From Papaver somniferum (Eukaryota; Streptophyta; Magnoliopsida; Ranunculales; Papaveraceae), in contig NC_039368.1 in the NCBI RefSeq assembly GCF_003573695.1, forward strand, positions 14,698,360-14,762,359: 64,000 nucleotides of DNA, in the 5' to 3' direction. Positions 42,443 through 54,955 of this stretch are shown here, piece after piece. The notes under the pieces were generated by a model, which had not been told where the DNA came from, did no database searches, and saw only the letters and a list, made by a program, of their open reading frames with translations. Within the stretch, counting starts at the first letter, position 1; every line of letters begins with the position of its first letter. Position numbers and translations under genes: made by a program.

Positions 42443-43427
42443 CATGTGCCATTAAGGCTACATAAATGGTTGTCCTCGTACAAGATAAATTTACGCCCTT
42501 TCTTATATATAACCAACCAGAAAAAGGATCCACAAAGCTTATGTGGTTCACTAAAGAGACATCCTTAATTGCGTTCGTGACTTCACCACGAGCTTAGCAA
42601 CACCTTGACATTGGATATCACGAGATCCCCGTTTGAGCTTAAATTCTATCCATACAAACTCGTCCATATTATTGTTGCTGGAGTAGCTTTTCGAGTTATA
42701 AAATCGTTCGGTATCTATATAACGACTTCAGTCCAAGAGGTAACAGGGATACATATACTTTAAGAAGTTGCAGACTTCATCCCTAATTCACCAAATGATT
42801 CCCCAAAATCCATCTCTCCTTTGTTACTCTGAACCTACATACTGTGATAGTGTGATCTGAATTCTATATCGTGAGTCGTGACGTAAATATCAGCTATTCC
42901 GATGAAACATCAGGAGTGACCCAAAAGTAGTTGATCAAGTGGCCCCTAATTTGCTTCTTGACCGCACCTATGTTAAATATGCATCAATGCATATGATACC
43001 CAGAATGTGTCTCCTGACCAAAACCCAATACTCAGTCGCCCAGATATGCATTAGAGACTTGGAGCGTTTACTTTGGAATAACATCCTGACCCGACAAATC
43101 TGCTATCGTTTGGAAAAAAAAAATTTCGCAGCTAATCAAATAGTAAGAGAAGGTGAAATTGGAGATCAGTTTGACGGGAACTCTATCTGCAACAATTTGC
43201 GGACGACAACTAACCAGATAATTGTGGAAGGCAAAGATCTTCCAAAGAATAAACATGGCCTCCATTTTCTTCACGGCCGACAATCCCAAATGGAAACGTA
43301 GTTAAGTAGTAAATAAATACGGCGGATTTGTATGACTAATTGCTAGTACAATTTTATTTAACTACGCTGGGAAACATCAAATGTGGATCAGGTGCATGTA
43401 TCAGAAGGCCGGCTGTTTGTCCTATAT
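42443..43427. other. A3 downstream spacer, left copy
   Basis: A-B spacer sequence interrupted at 43427 by the copia element. The part 42654-43427 (774 bases) is repeated at 48834-49607 with no net length change. It carries the variants of module 4 (gatgaaacatc, cctatgtt, atgatacccag, tactcagtc). Confidence 0.8.
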
Positions 43428-43812
43428 TTAGAGGGACCTTAAGGGAAAATATTTTATAGCGTTTTTTAAGCATTCGCGATTTTCCTTAACGGTTTTTTCG
43501 GAGTTGCCAAGCTCAAGTTGAGCATCTACTACATATGCTAGTAGTAGGTGTATTAGGGTGTTTTATCCTGGAGATATCCGTCATGTGAGGGCTATAGCAT
43601 CACTCTTGAGTGTAGCCGGGCGCTAATGTCTTAAGGACAGCGTGTTGAACACGTGACTCACTCTATTTTCCAAAGTTTTTCCTTGTTGCTGTTGCGGAGA
43701 TACGGGGAGCTTGTTCGTTTCGTCAAAGCAATCACTTCCATTATAAAGGAGCTAAGTATCAATAACTTTTGCTTATTTGATTTTTCTTTGTTTTTGATTA
43801 TTGCACCCAACA
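43428..43812 (+). repeat. Partial 5' LTR of the plus-strand copia element
   Basis: Matches 48448-48833 with about four substitutions. The first ~250 bases of the LTR are missing. The junction with spacer sequence shares tat/t bases. Confidence 0.85.
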
Positions 43813-44164
43813 TTTTAAGACATTAATATTTGTAATAATCGAAAACGATTGATTGGTTTGTGAATCATGGATGTTAATTGTGGAGTGAAAAACAAAAACG
43901 AATTTCTGGTCAGCTGTAGAGTTTCAATTTTATCTTTTAATATAGAAGGAATTTCGATGAACCCTTTTGACACAACGTAGTAGACATCCTGATAGTTACG
44001 CGCGTAAAATTTCAGAATTTTTGGAGTTGTACAAGTATTTGTTTGATATTTTACAAAACAGAAAAACGTTTCTGAAAAATTCTGACGAGCAGAAAATTGT
44101 TGTTAACTAAATTAATTTTTGTGGGGGTAACCATGAGTTTTTTGAAACGCTGATTCAAACGAAG

Positions 44165-47070
44165 TTTGTATATATATTCAAAACTCATATTTTACTTTCT
44201 GATTTGGAATTGTGATTTGTTAATAAAGGTGTCATCTCCGAGGGACATGGCTAATAGCCGCATGTGGTGGGAAACAAATCTTCCAAAGATGGCAAAGGTG
44301 AGAACATCGAACGCAACTATAAGCATGGTCTTCATGATAAAGGTATATTTCGTAAACCTGAATCCAGAATTACTTTAGTTAAGGGTGAGTGTTATGTTTG
44401 TAAAATTCCTGGCCACGCGGCAGTAAATTGTAGACAACATAAAACCTTAATAAGTAGAAAGTTAATGCTAATTTAGTTGAAACAAACTAGAACGAGTTTG
44501 GTGGCGTGATGTCGGAAGTTATTTTAATAACCAATGTGAGAGACCAGTAGGTGGACTCTGGAGCCACCAAGAATGTTTGTTGAAACAGAGACCTGTTCAC
44601 CTCCTATCATAGGATAGGGGATGTCGAGAAACTCTTATTGAGTAAATCATATGCAATAGAGGTTGCATAAAAGGAAAAGGTCGAGCAGAAGCTCATATCT
44701 GTAATATTCTCACATTGAATGAAGTTTTCATGTTCCGAGCATATGAGAAAATCTTGTATCTTGTTCTGTTGTAGATGGAAAAATATTTAAGATCTTAATT
44801 GAATCTGGAAAACTTGTTGTAACTAGGCAGTGATTTTTTAAGCAAGAGTTATAGGACTTTGGGTCTATATAAGCTTAACGGAAAAACTGATGATGTGAAC
44901 GTAATTGATTCTTGTGATATCTTTGTGTGATTGATTGTTTTACGTGGTATACTTGGAACCGTAAACTTATAAGTCAATGCTTAACTGGCTAGCATAGGCT
45001 TCGTACCCAAATTTAGTTTGGATTTTGAACACAAAAGTGAAATCTGTGAAGAATCAAAATATGCTATAAAATATTTTAGCACAAATGTTCAGAGTAATTA
45101 TAAGCCTTTAAAATTAATTCAGTTAGGCCTAGTTGACATGAGTTCAACCCAAAATCACTGTGGTAAAAGATGGTTATAACTTCCGTAGATGATTGTACGA
45201 GGTACTATCTTGTATACTTGCTTAGGATAAGGATGACGCCTTAGAAGCCTTAAGATGTATAAACTTGAAGTTGGAAACCAATTAGAAGCCTTGAACATAA
45301 CAACCGTATCCTTAAGGACATGATAATTTCCATGTTGATTAGTTCAGGATTACCTGCGGCCTTGTGGGGGGAGGCAGTCCTCTTAACTAGTATATCCTGA
45401 ATAAAGTACCCTTTTAAGAATCAGATGAAACTCCATATGGTTTATGGAACGGTAGATGACCTTTTTATGAATGTGTCAAAGTGTGGGGGCGTTTGACTAA
45501 GATTGTAATTCCTCTTCCTAAAAGAACTAGATTGAAACCAAAAATGTTGATTGTGTTTTCGTATAGGGTATATTGAGTATACTTCTACAAATAGATTTTT
45601 GGTTGTGTGTTCTGATTTTTTCTGACATTGGTGTGAATATTATTACGGAATCTAGGGATGCTGAGTTCTTTGAACATGTTTATTCTAAACTTGTACCTCA
45701 TTAGAGATGTGTTGTTGATCCCCTAGATTTATTTTCAAATAGTCAGAACTTATTTTAAAGGAAGATGAAGTTGATGTTGAGCCTATGAGAAGTAAAATAA
45801 TTAGACTTGAGACTTCTTATGAAACAGACTTCATAACATGCCTAGCTTAGTCCGAGCCACAGACTTGTAAAGAAGCCTTGATATCTACTGAAACCCCATT
45901 CTGGTAAGAAGCTTCATTTAGTGAAATGGACTCAGTCCGTTGGAACCAGACTTGGGAGCTTGCTAGTTTACCTCCAGGTTGTAAGACCATGGGATGTAAA
46001 TGAGTCTTTAAGAGGAAACGATAGGTAGATGAAACTGTGGAAAAATATTAAGCTAAGTTGGTAGCTAAAGGCTATAAACTAAAAGAAGGTGTAGATTTCC
46101 TTGATTCTAATTCAATTGTGACGGAAATTACTTCCGTTGAGATACTAATTGTTATTTCTGCCATAAAGAACGTAGAGATACATCAGATGGATGTTAAGAC
46201 AGCTTTTTCTAAAACCGTGAATTAGGTAAAGAAATTTACATAGATCAACCTGAAGACTTTGTAGTGAAAGGTTGTGAATACAAAGTTTGTAATTTGAAAA
46301 ATCTTTGTATGGTTTTCAAATAAGCACGTAAACAGTGACATGGAAAATTTAATCATGTGATAATGGATAGTGGATTTAAATTAATGAATCTGAAAAGTAT
46401 GTTTACAAGTAACTTGTTAAGGATGTCTGTGTAATTGTATGCTTGTATGTTGATGATATGCTTGATACAAACATAGATGTGATCAATTCCACTAAAAACA
46501 TGCACTGAATGAGAACATTGACTTGAAAGACTTGGGCCCTTTTGATGTAATCTTAGGGATGAGGATTAGAAGATAATCAAACATTTATAAGTCTTAGTCG
46601 TTCTCATTATGTTGAGTTGTGCTTAAGAGATACAATCAGTCTGATTGTAAACCTGCTTGTACTTCGTACGATTATTCTTGTAGTCTCAAGAAAAATAAGG
46701 GTAGTGGAGTATCTTAACTTGAATACTCAAAAGTTATAGGATGTCTGATGAATTTAATGAACTGTAAGAGTCCAGACATTGCCTATATTATGAGTAAGTT
46801 AAGTGGATATAATTGTAGTCCAGAGCAAGAGAATTCAGATGCACTGAGTAGAGTGTTATGGTACCTAAAATACTCTTTTGATTTATGAAAGGTATCTTGT
46901 TGTCCTTGGGACTTTATGATGCAAACTGGATAGTTGACTCAGAGGAGTCTAAGTCTACGAGTGGATATGGTTTCACTCTAACATGTGGGTTTGTTGTTGG
47001 AAGAGTTCCAAACAAACATATCGCTCAATTCATTATGGAATCTGAGAGTATTGCGTTAGATAAAGCATGA
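44165..47070 (+). pseudogene. Copia gag-pol relic, many stops and frameshifts
   Basis: The recognisable pieces are in the expected order. The gag knuckle CYVCKIPGHAAVNC is at 44390-44431. A protease motif VDSGAT is at 44551-44568. Integrase-like and reverse transcriptase-like fragments lie at about 45170-46360 (RLVAKG- and HQMDVKT-like pieces split by stops), then the polymerase motif YVDDM at 46446-46460. The RNase H segment is open at 46885-47070 (DANWIVD, SKSTSGYGFTL, MESESIALDKA). No frame longer than about 70 codons survives in the region, so the element cannot encode its own proteins. Confidence 0.85.
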
Positions 47071-48198
47071 GAGGGGGCCGAGTGCCTAAGATGATTTTTA
47101 GAAGACATTCCTCTTTGGCATAGGCCTGTGCCAGCTATATCTATACATTGTGTTATCCAAGCTATAATAGTTAAATCTAAGAAATAACTAATCTCAATCG
47201 GCGTTATTTCCATTGATTGGATAAAGTCCAAGGAGAATATCGCGCAATCTTTGACGAAAGGTTTGTACAAAGAGATAGTTAAAAATGCATCGAGGGGGTT
47301 GGGGCTTAAGCTCATATATTAAACTTGTCATGAAGGATACTCAATCTTGCTAACTGGAGATCCCATGATCAAGGTTTCGAATGAGACAACTAATTTGTGG
47401 TGGGTAAAGGTAAACACTATCATAGATTTTCATTCTCTGTCCCTTCCCTATGGTGTAGACGTGATAGTGTGACTGCATGTGGAGGATGACTTTTTAATAA
47501 GTCTTAATGAGTTCTATAGTTTCAATTTTAGATTGAAGTGGGGTGTAGCAGTAACACTCTTTATGGAAACTCACCTATCTGAATGAGGAAGTGGGTCGCT
47601 TCCTGTGAGAATATGAGCTGATTCTCTAGAGCATTCTGAGAAACAGGATACGTCCAGGGCCAAAACGGACAAAACGGCACGAGCTTGGCAGCAATCTTGG
47701 AGATATCACCCGTGGTTGTTATCACGAATTACATCAAATGCTAGCATTTCAAGACATAGTTCACTGTCTCTAGCAAGTAATTCTGGTAATATCTCACTAA
47801 GCAAAGGTTCAAGACCTCATGGACACCTCTGCCTAAAATGGTATTTCCTACGTTTTTTATGTGATTTTCATTTTGATGGTTTTGGTATTACTGGAACTTA
47901 GGACCTAAAGGTCACTAAGGGTTCACTAGTTCATGCTTTTTCACTTTGGTGAAAGATACCTATAGTCTCACCATGTGAGAATTAAAGATGAAAGCTCTCA
48001 ATACTATTATGATTTATGCAATACATAGTATGACCCTGGGGTCAACACACTTTTGTGTGAGGGAGAGGACGTAGAAATGACTAGTATGATTTCAACACTT
48101 GCACGATCAGTCTGTTTGGATCGTGAGGTTGGGATGTTTATTTACCAAGATCTATCTGTGTTTTCATGTTTTATTGAGTTTTCATTCATGTGGGGGAT
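47071..48198 (+). other. Region between the copia RNase H and 3' LTR
   Basis: This is the 3' untranslated part of the element and ends in the polypurine tract. Short frames (47025-47315 minus and 47716-47901 plus) have no recognisable domain. Confidence 0.6.
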
Positions 48199-48833
48199 TG
48201 TTGGAAAACGATTAATAAAAAAATAATTTTTTAAAATTTTAATAAAAAATTATAATTTATTGTTTTATTTTGTGAATGAAACTTTTTAGTCCCACATCGT
48301 GGAGTTTCCAATTTTTAGTAGTTTTAAGAAACTATATAAAGCTTTTAGTCCCACATCGGGGAGTTTTTCTTCTTAAGTTGTATTTGTCAATTATATAAAG
48401 AAATTCACTACTTTTGTAAAATCTATGGAAAAGGGGTTGCTCTGTATTTTAGAGGGACCCTAAGGGAAAATATTTTATAGCGTTTTTTAAGCATTCGCGA
48501 TTTTCCTTAACGGTTTTTTCGGAGTTGCCAAGCTCAAGTTGAGCATCTACTACATATGCTAGTAGTAGGTGTATTAGGGTGTTTTATCCTGGAGATATCC
48601 GTCCTGTGAGGGCTATAGCATCACTCTTGAGTGTAGTCGGGCGCTAATGTCTTAAGGACAGCGTGTTGAACACGTGACTCACTCTATTTTCCAAAGTTTT
48701 TCCTTGTTGCTGTTGCGGAGATACGGGGAGCTTGTTCGTTTCGTCAAAACAATCACTTCCATTATAAAGGAGCTAAGTATCAATAACTTTTGCTTATTTG
48801 ATTTTTCTTTGTTTTTGATTATTGCACCCAACA
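48199..48833 (+). repeat. Complete 3' LTR of the plus-strand copia element
   Basis: Runs 635 bases from TGTTGGAAAACG to CCCAACA. It carries two copies of a tagtcccacatcg motif (about 48288 and 48346) and tatataaag stretches. The promoter-like first part is missing from the 5' LTR. Confidence 0.88.
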
Positions 48834-50453
48834 ACAAACTCGTCCATATTATTGTTGCTGGAGTAGCTTTTCGAGTTATAAAATCGTTCGGTATCTATAT
48901 AACGACTTCAGTCCAAGAGGTAACAGGGATACATATACTTTAAGAAGTTGCAGACTTCATCCCTAATTCACCAAGTGATTCCCCAAAATCCATCTCTCCT
49001 TTGTTACTCTGAACCTACATACTGTGATAGTGTGATCTGAATTCTATATCGTGAGTCGTGACGTAAATATCAGCTATTCCGATAAAACATCAGGAGTGAC
49101 CCAAAAGTAGTTGATCAAGTGGCCCCTAATTTGCTTCTTGACCGCACCTATCTTAAATATGCATCAATGCATATGTTACCCAGAATGTGTCTCCTGACCA
49201 AAACCCAATACACAGTCGCCCAGATATGCATTAGAGACTTGGAGCGTTTACTTTGGAATAACATCCTGACCCGACAAATCTGCTATCGTTTGGAATTTTT
49301 TTTTTTCGCAGCTAATCAAATAGTAAGAGAAGGTGAAATTGGAGATCAGTTTGACGGGAACTCTATCTGCAACAATTTGCGGACGACAACTAACCAGATA
49401 ATTGTGGAAGGCAAAGATCTTCCAAAGAATAAACATGGCCTCCATTTTCTTCACGGCTGACAATCCCAAATGGAAACTTAGTTAAGTAGTAAATAAATAC
49501 GGCGGATTTGTATGACTAATTGCTAGTACAATTTTATTTAACTACGCTGGGAAACATCAAATGTGGATCAGGTGCATGTATCAGAAGGCCGGCTGTTTGT
49601 CCTATATGACTCCTATAGCGTTTATTTCAGCGTTTCGACGAAAAACATTCGGTGTTTATAATTTTGTCATGTACTGACAGTTTGTGAAAAAACGTCAAAA
49701 GGTAGTGATTCTAGGGAATTGTGAGAAGTCAAAGGGCCAAGCAATATATTTGATTAACTAACGAGGGCTATACGCAGTATCTGAAATTAATTACTTATGT
49801 TTGAAAAACTTCACCGGACAGTTAGACGAAAACGTATCCATCACCAAAAAGCTGTAAATGTCACATAAAAGAACATCGAGTGTAAACATAGCAGACATAG
49901 TATGGGTAGGATGGCGTGTAGGATCACAACATACTTAGGTAGTTCAATCATATGCATGACTAGGAAAATGTACGCGGTAAAACAATTGCATGAAGCCTAT
50001 TGCCACTTTAAGAGACAAACAAGCCAGATATTCTAATAAGTTGTTATGATTATGATATACGTTGCTTCGGTTATAAAGTAAAATGTTGAGGATTTTCACC
50101 AACCAACAACGGCTTCTTTTGATTACACTTTAAGAAACACATTTGAAGTACACCTTTTTAGCCTTTTGGTAAGTTTCACTGACATATTAGGACTTAAACA
50201 GTTAGACTTAGTTCCTTTAAATTCATGTTGAAGAAAAAAGGTAAGTTTCAGAGTACGTAAAATAGAGAAATCATTGCTTAAGTGAGAAAGAGCTAGAGAT
50301 GGAGGCGAGATGAGACATAGGACACCGATATTTTTGACTTCCGCGAATTCCATGCATATATGGCCAAGATGTACACGGTCATCAGACGTATATAGGCTTA
50401 CCTGCTCTCGTATGAAATGCGATTTGCTGATTAAACAAATTAAACTACATAAT
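48834..50453. other. B3 upstream spacer, right copy
   Basis: A-B spacer restarting at acaaactcgtcc. It carries the variants of module 1 (gataaaacatc, cctatctt, atgttaccc, cggctgac), unlike the left copy at 42654-43427. At 49294-49306 the homopolymer reads A2T11 where every other copy has A10T3. Confidence 0.8.
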
Positions 50454-50533
50454 TTGACTTTGATTATACTTATATATTTAAATACTACAACTTATTTGAA
50501 AGTAGCTGTGGCATTGCTGAAGTTCTATAAATA
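50454..50533 (+). promoter_or_regulatory. W-box and TATA box of B3
   Basis: TTGACT is at 50454-50459 and TATAAATA at 50526-50533. Confidence 0.65.
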
Positions 50534-50639
50534 AGAATCAATTAGGCATAAGCTAATACATCAAATTACTAGTTCTTCTATATTCATTCAGATAGAATTA
50601 ATAACCAGCTAATTCATCATCTCTCAAGTCTTTTCAATC

Positions 50640-52151
<1,512 letters not shown>

Positions 52152-52936
52152 ATATGGTTTTAGTTTTGATAATTATGTATCCGGTTATCATCAAAATAAA
52201 GAGCAATTGTATTATGTTCGTCTCATGTATAATGAGACATAGATAATATGAGATAATTTTGTGTTTAAGTAGTATAGCGAACTTTAATAGCTTTTGGGGG
52301 ACTGCAAAAAAAAAGACATGAGTTATTTTGTTTTTGGTACCAGGTTTTGTTCAGCTTTAAAGTTTAGTTTAACATTTGTCCAACTTAGTGTTTGCTATTT
52401 GGAATTGACATCAACGTGCGTCGACATGTTAAATCTTGGTTTCTGTTTAGTAACTAATTATTAAAAAAAATTACTTCATGTCCTTGGAGAAAAAAGTTAT
52501 GTTATAACAGAATGCACGTGCATTGCACAACAAATACTACATGTGAACCATTCTTCTTCCTGGCTCAAGATATGCTCTTATCTCAATCTCCATTATCAAC
52601 ATCAATTTGAAACAAATCTCTTGTATTTATTTTACAGATCAATCAATACATCAATAATATTAAATTCCATTAACAAACGATGACTTACTCGTTATTGCCA
52701 AGGCACGTCCAAAATAAGAACCAAGACACAATTTCCCTAACCCTATTTCATAAATAAGTAACATTTTTGATTCCAAACCTACCCATGAACTAAGATCAAA
52801 GGTAACATTTTTGTAATTAAAACACAAAAAAGTAATAACTTTGGAGACAATTACCAGTACCTTTGCTAGATCAGGAACAAAACAATTTGGAATTTCTCGT
52901 AGAAAAATTGATGTATGTTTTCTCTCATTGATCTTT
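52152..52936. other. B3 3' flank and spacer
   Basis: Colinear with 13782-14568 and close to it in sequence. No gene or identifiable element is seen. Confidence 0.55.
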
Positions 52937-53860
52937 GTTGATACCCCAAAATTGGGAGAAGTTTATAATGATAATTACACCCTTGCAATAGCAAAAGACA
53001 CTCTAAAATTGAGAGATGAAGAGTACGGTAGTTGAGATTAAACAGACGCAGAATAGTGAGGAGTGTTCTTTGCCTGGTCAAGTCAGTCGCATGGAGAAAA
53101 GGGGAGTGACAGGCGCAAAATGGTGCAGAGTATTCTGTGCCGGCACATATCGATGGTGTAGGACTGGAGGGAGATGGAGGAGTGACAGGCGCAGAATGGG
53201 ATGGAGTATGATGCTCCTGCACGAGCGAGTCACACACAGACTGAAGGAATTGGCAGACGTAGAATTGGCTGGAGTATTTTGCGCCTGCATGAGCGAATGA
53301 CACATATGGAAGTGGGTGACAAGTGCAAGGTTAGCTTGAGCGATTTGCGCATCTGTGAGCTGGGGCTGAGAAGAAGCGAAGATGAGAAGGTCAAGTGTTA
53401 TATGCCTATGGCGACCTGTATCGCTGCGTATGAGGAAGTTGTCCTGGAGAAAAAATGGAGTACTCGTTCCTTAGGTAAGAGAGTGCCGATAGCGAGAAGG
53501 TCCCAGTCGTGGATAGCCCCGATCCAAAGATGAAGACGCCTCGTAGTAACAGAAGCATCAAAGACACGTGTACGGATTCGACATATCAAAGTGATGAAAA
53601 AGTCAAGATTGTACACATGTACGACATTAGAGGATCCAAGGACATTTAAGAATGTTATAAATACCCATCTCTGAGGATTAAGAAACCCAACCTTTGTTGT
53701 GTAATCTTAGCATTGTACTATTTTTTGGACCAAATTTATTCTCTTTCCACTTTTGTATAATCCAGAGGTTGATCCTCTTAAATTTATCCCATTTTACAAT
53801 CTTCCTAAACCAACCAACAATACCAACACCATTTTCGATTTTCATTGAAATTAACCAAAG
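52937..53860. repeat. LTR-like spacer at the module 3/4 border
   Basis: Copy of 14569-15480, with the TATA-like segment present near 53656. Confidence 0.4.
53045..53390 (+). repeat. Degenerate ~67-base tandem repeats, module 3/4 border
   Basis: Same five-unit array as 14675-15020; the last unit begins near 53322. Confidence 0.6.
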
Positions 53861-54220
53861 GTTTTAGGTTATAGGTTTTTTTTTTTTATAATTTTTTTTT
53901 CCCCAAACACTAAATTGAATCTTGATCATAACCCGATTCGATTAAAACACATTAACCAATTGTAGTTAAGAAAACCATTCACATCATCTTTCTTCAGTAT
54001 CCTTAAATTCAATATGTTGCTCAATAATTCTGAAGACGATGAATATAAAATGAACGGTTTTGATATTTGGGGTTTCTTTCTGTATGGATTGAAAAACGAA
54101 AAAAGAGATAAAGATGGTTTTGAGATTCGAGGTTTCTTTGTATGTGATTTCAGAGAATGACGGGAGAAGATGGTTCTGAGATTTGGGGTACCGATCAAAT
54201 AAAAAAAAAAAGAAAAAAAA
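53861..54220. repeat. AT-rich spacer with degenerate ~60-bp repeats, module 4
   Basis: Copy of 431-764. No gene is seen. Confidence 0.5.
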
Positions 54221-54226
54221 GGGTTT

Positions 54227-54790
54227 CTTTTTTTTTTTTTTTTGAAAAGGAGGCAAACCTCATACATTAACTTACTTCATAAGTGTTACATGACCGACTC
54301 TATTGACAATTGAGATTACAATCATTAAAACAGTTTCAAAATCTAAGCTATCACCTTCAAGACTTTGGACTATCCACGGAGCAGATAATTCAACCATTAC
54401 AACCAATTTCAAATTCAAAACCAATTAAATGGGTAAAATGTCCATGTTCAGATTGTTAGAAACAAAACCAAATAATTCAACATTATTGCACAAGGTAGGG
54501 ATGTCCGGGTCAGCAAAAGATCCATCCATTTCTCAAGGTTTTTCTTTCCTATCCATATATCTTCCTTGTATCGGTAAAAAAATTAACGTCTCTTTTTTCA
54601 TCTTCCCATAAATCTTATGCTAATATAGCATATAACGCAAAAAGATAACATGAAATCATTTTCTATTCATAATTACCGAGTATGAATAAATCAAATAGAT
54701 AAACTGACGATCGTTACAAACATCTTCTCCAAGAAACTAAAAAAGACACTGGCATTACATTGTTTTCTTGAAAGTATTATATGAAGCAAT
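54227..54790 (-). mobile_element. Retroposon 3' end with poly(A) tail, minus strand, module 4
   Basis: A T run to 54243, broken once by C, precedes gaaaaggaggcaaacctcat; copy of 765-1330. Confidence 0.4.
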
Positions 54791-54955
54791 TACATTACAA
54801 TTAGTGGTGGTCTGGTGATCGGGCCCCGTAAGTATTATTGGTGAAAACTTGATCCACTACTCATAAACACGAAAAGGAACCCACCAATGAGTAGTGCTGA
54901 CATGCAGGCGATTTTAGGGCGATTTTCCTAGGTTTGAAATCTTCAAAAATTTGTC

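Larger units (their letters stand above)
43428..48833 (+). mobile_element. Degenerate Ty1-copia retrotransposon, plus strand
   Basis: The order is a truncated 5' LTR, gag with CCHC, protease, integrase and reverse transcriptase remnants, RNase H, polypurine tract (tgggggat, 48191-48198) and a complete 3' LTR. This order, with integrase traces before reverse transcriptase, is that of Ty1-copia. The right end is an intact LTR terminus (cccaaca) followed by spacer sequence. The left end cuts into the 5' LTR at about its 250th base. There is no short target duplication because the original left flank is missing. Confidence 0.85.
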
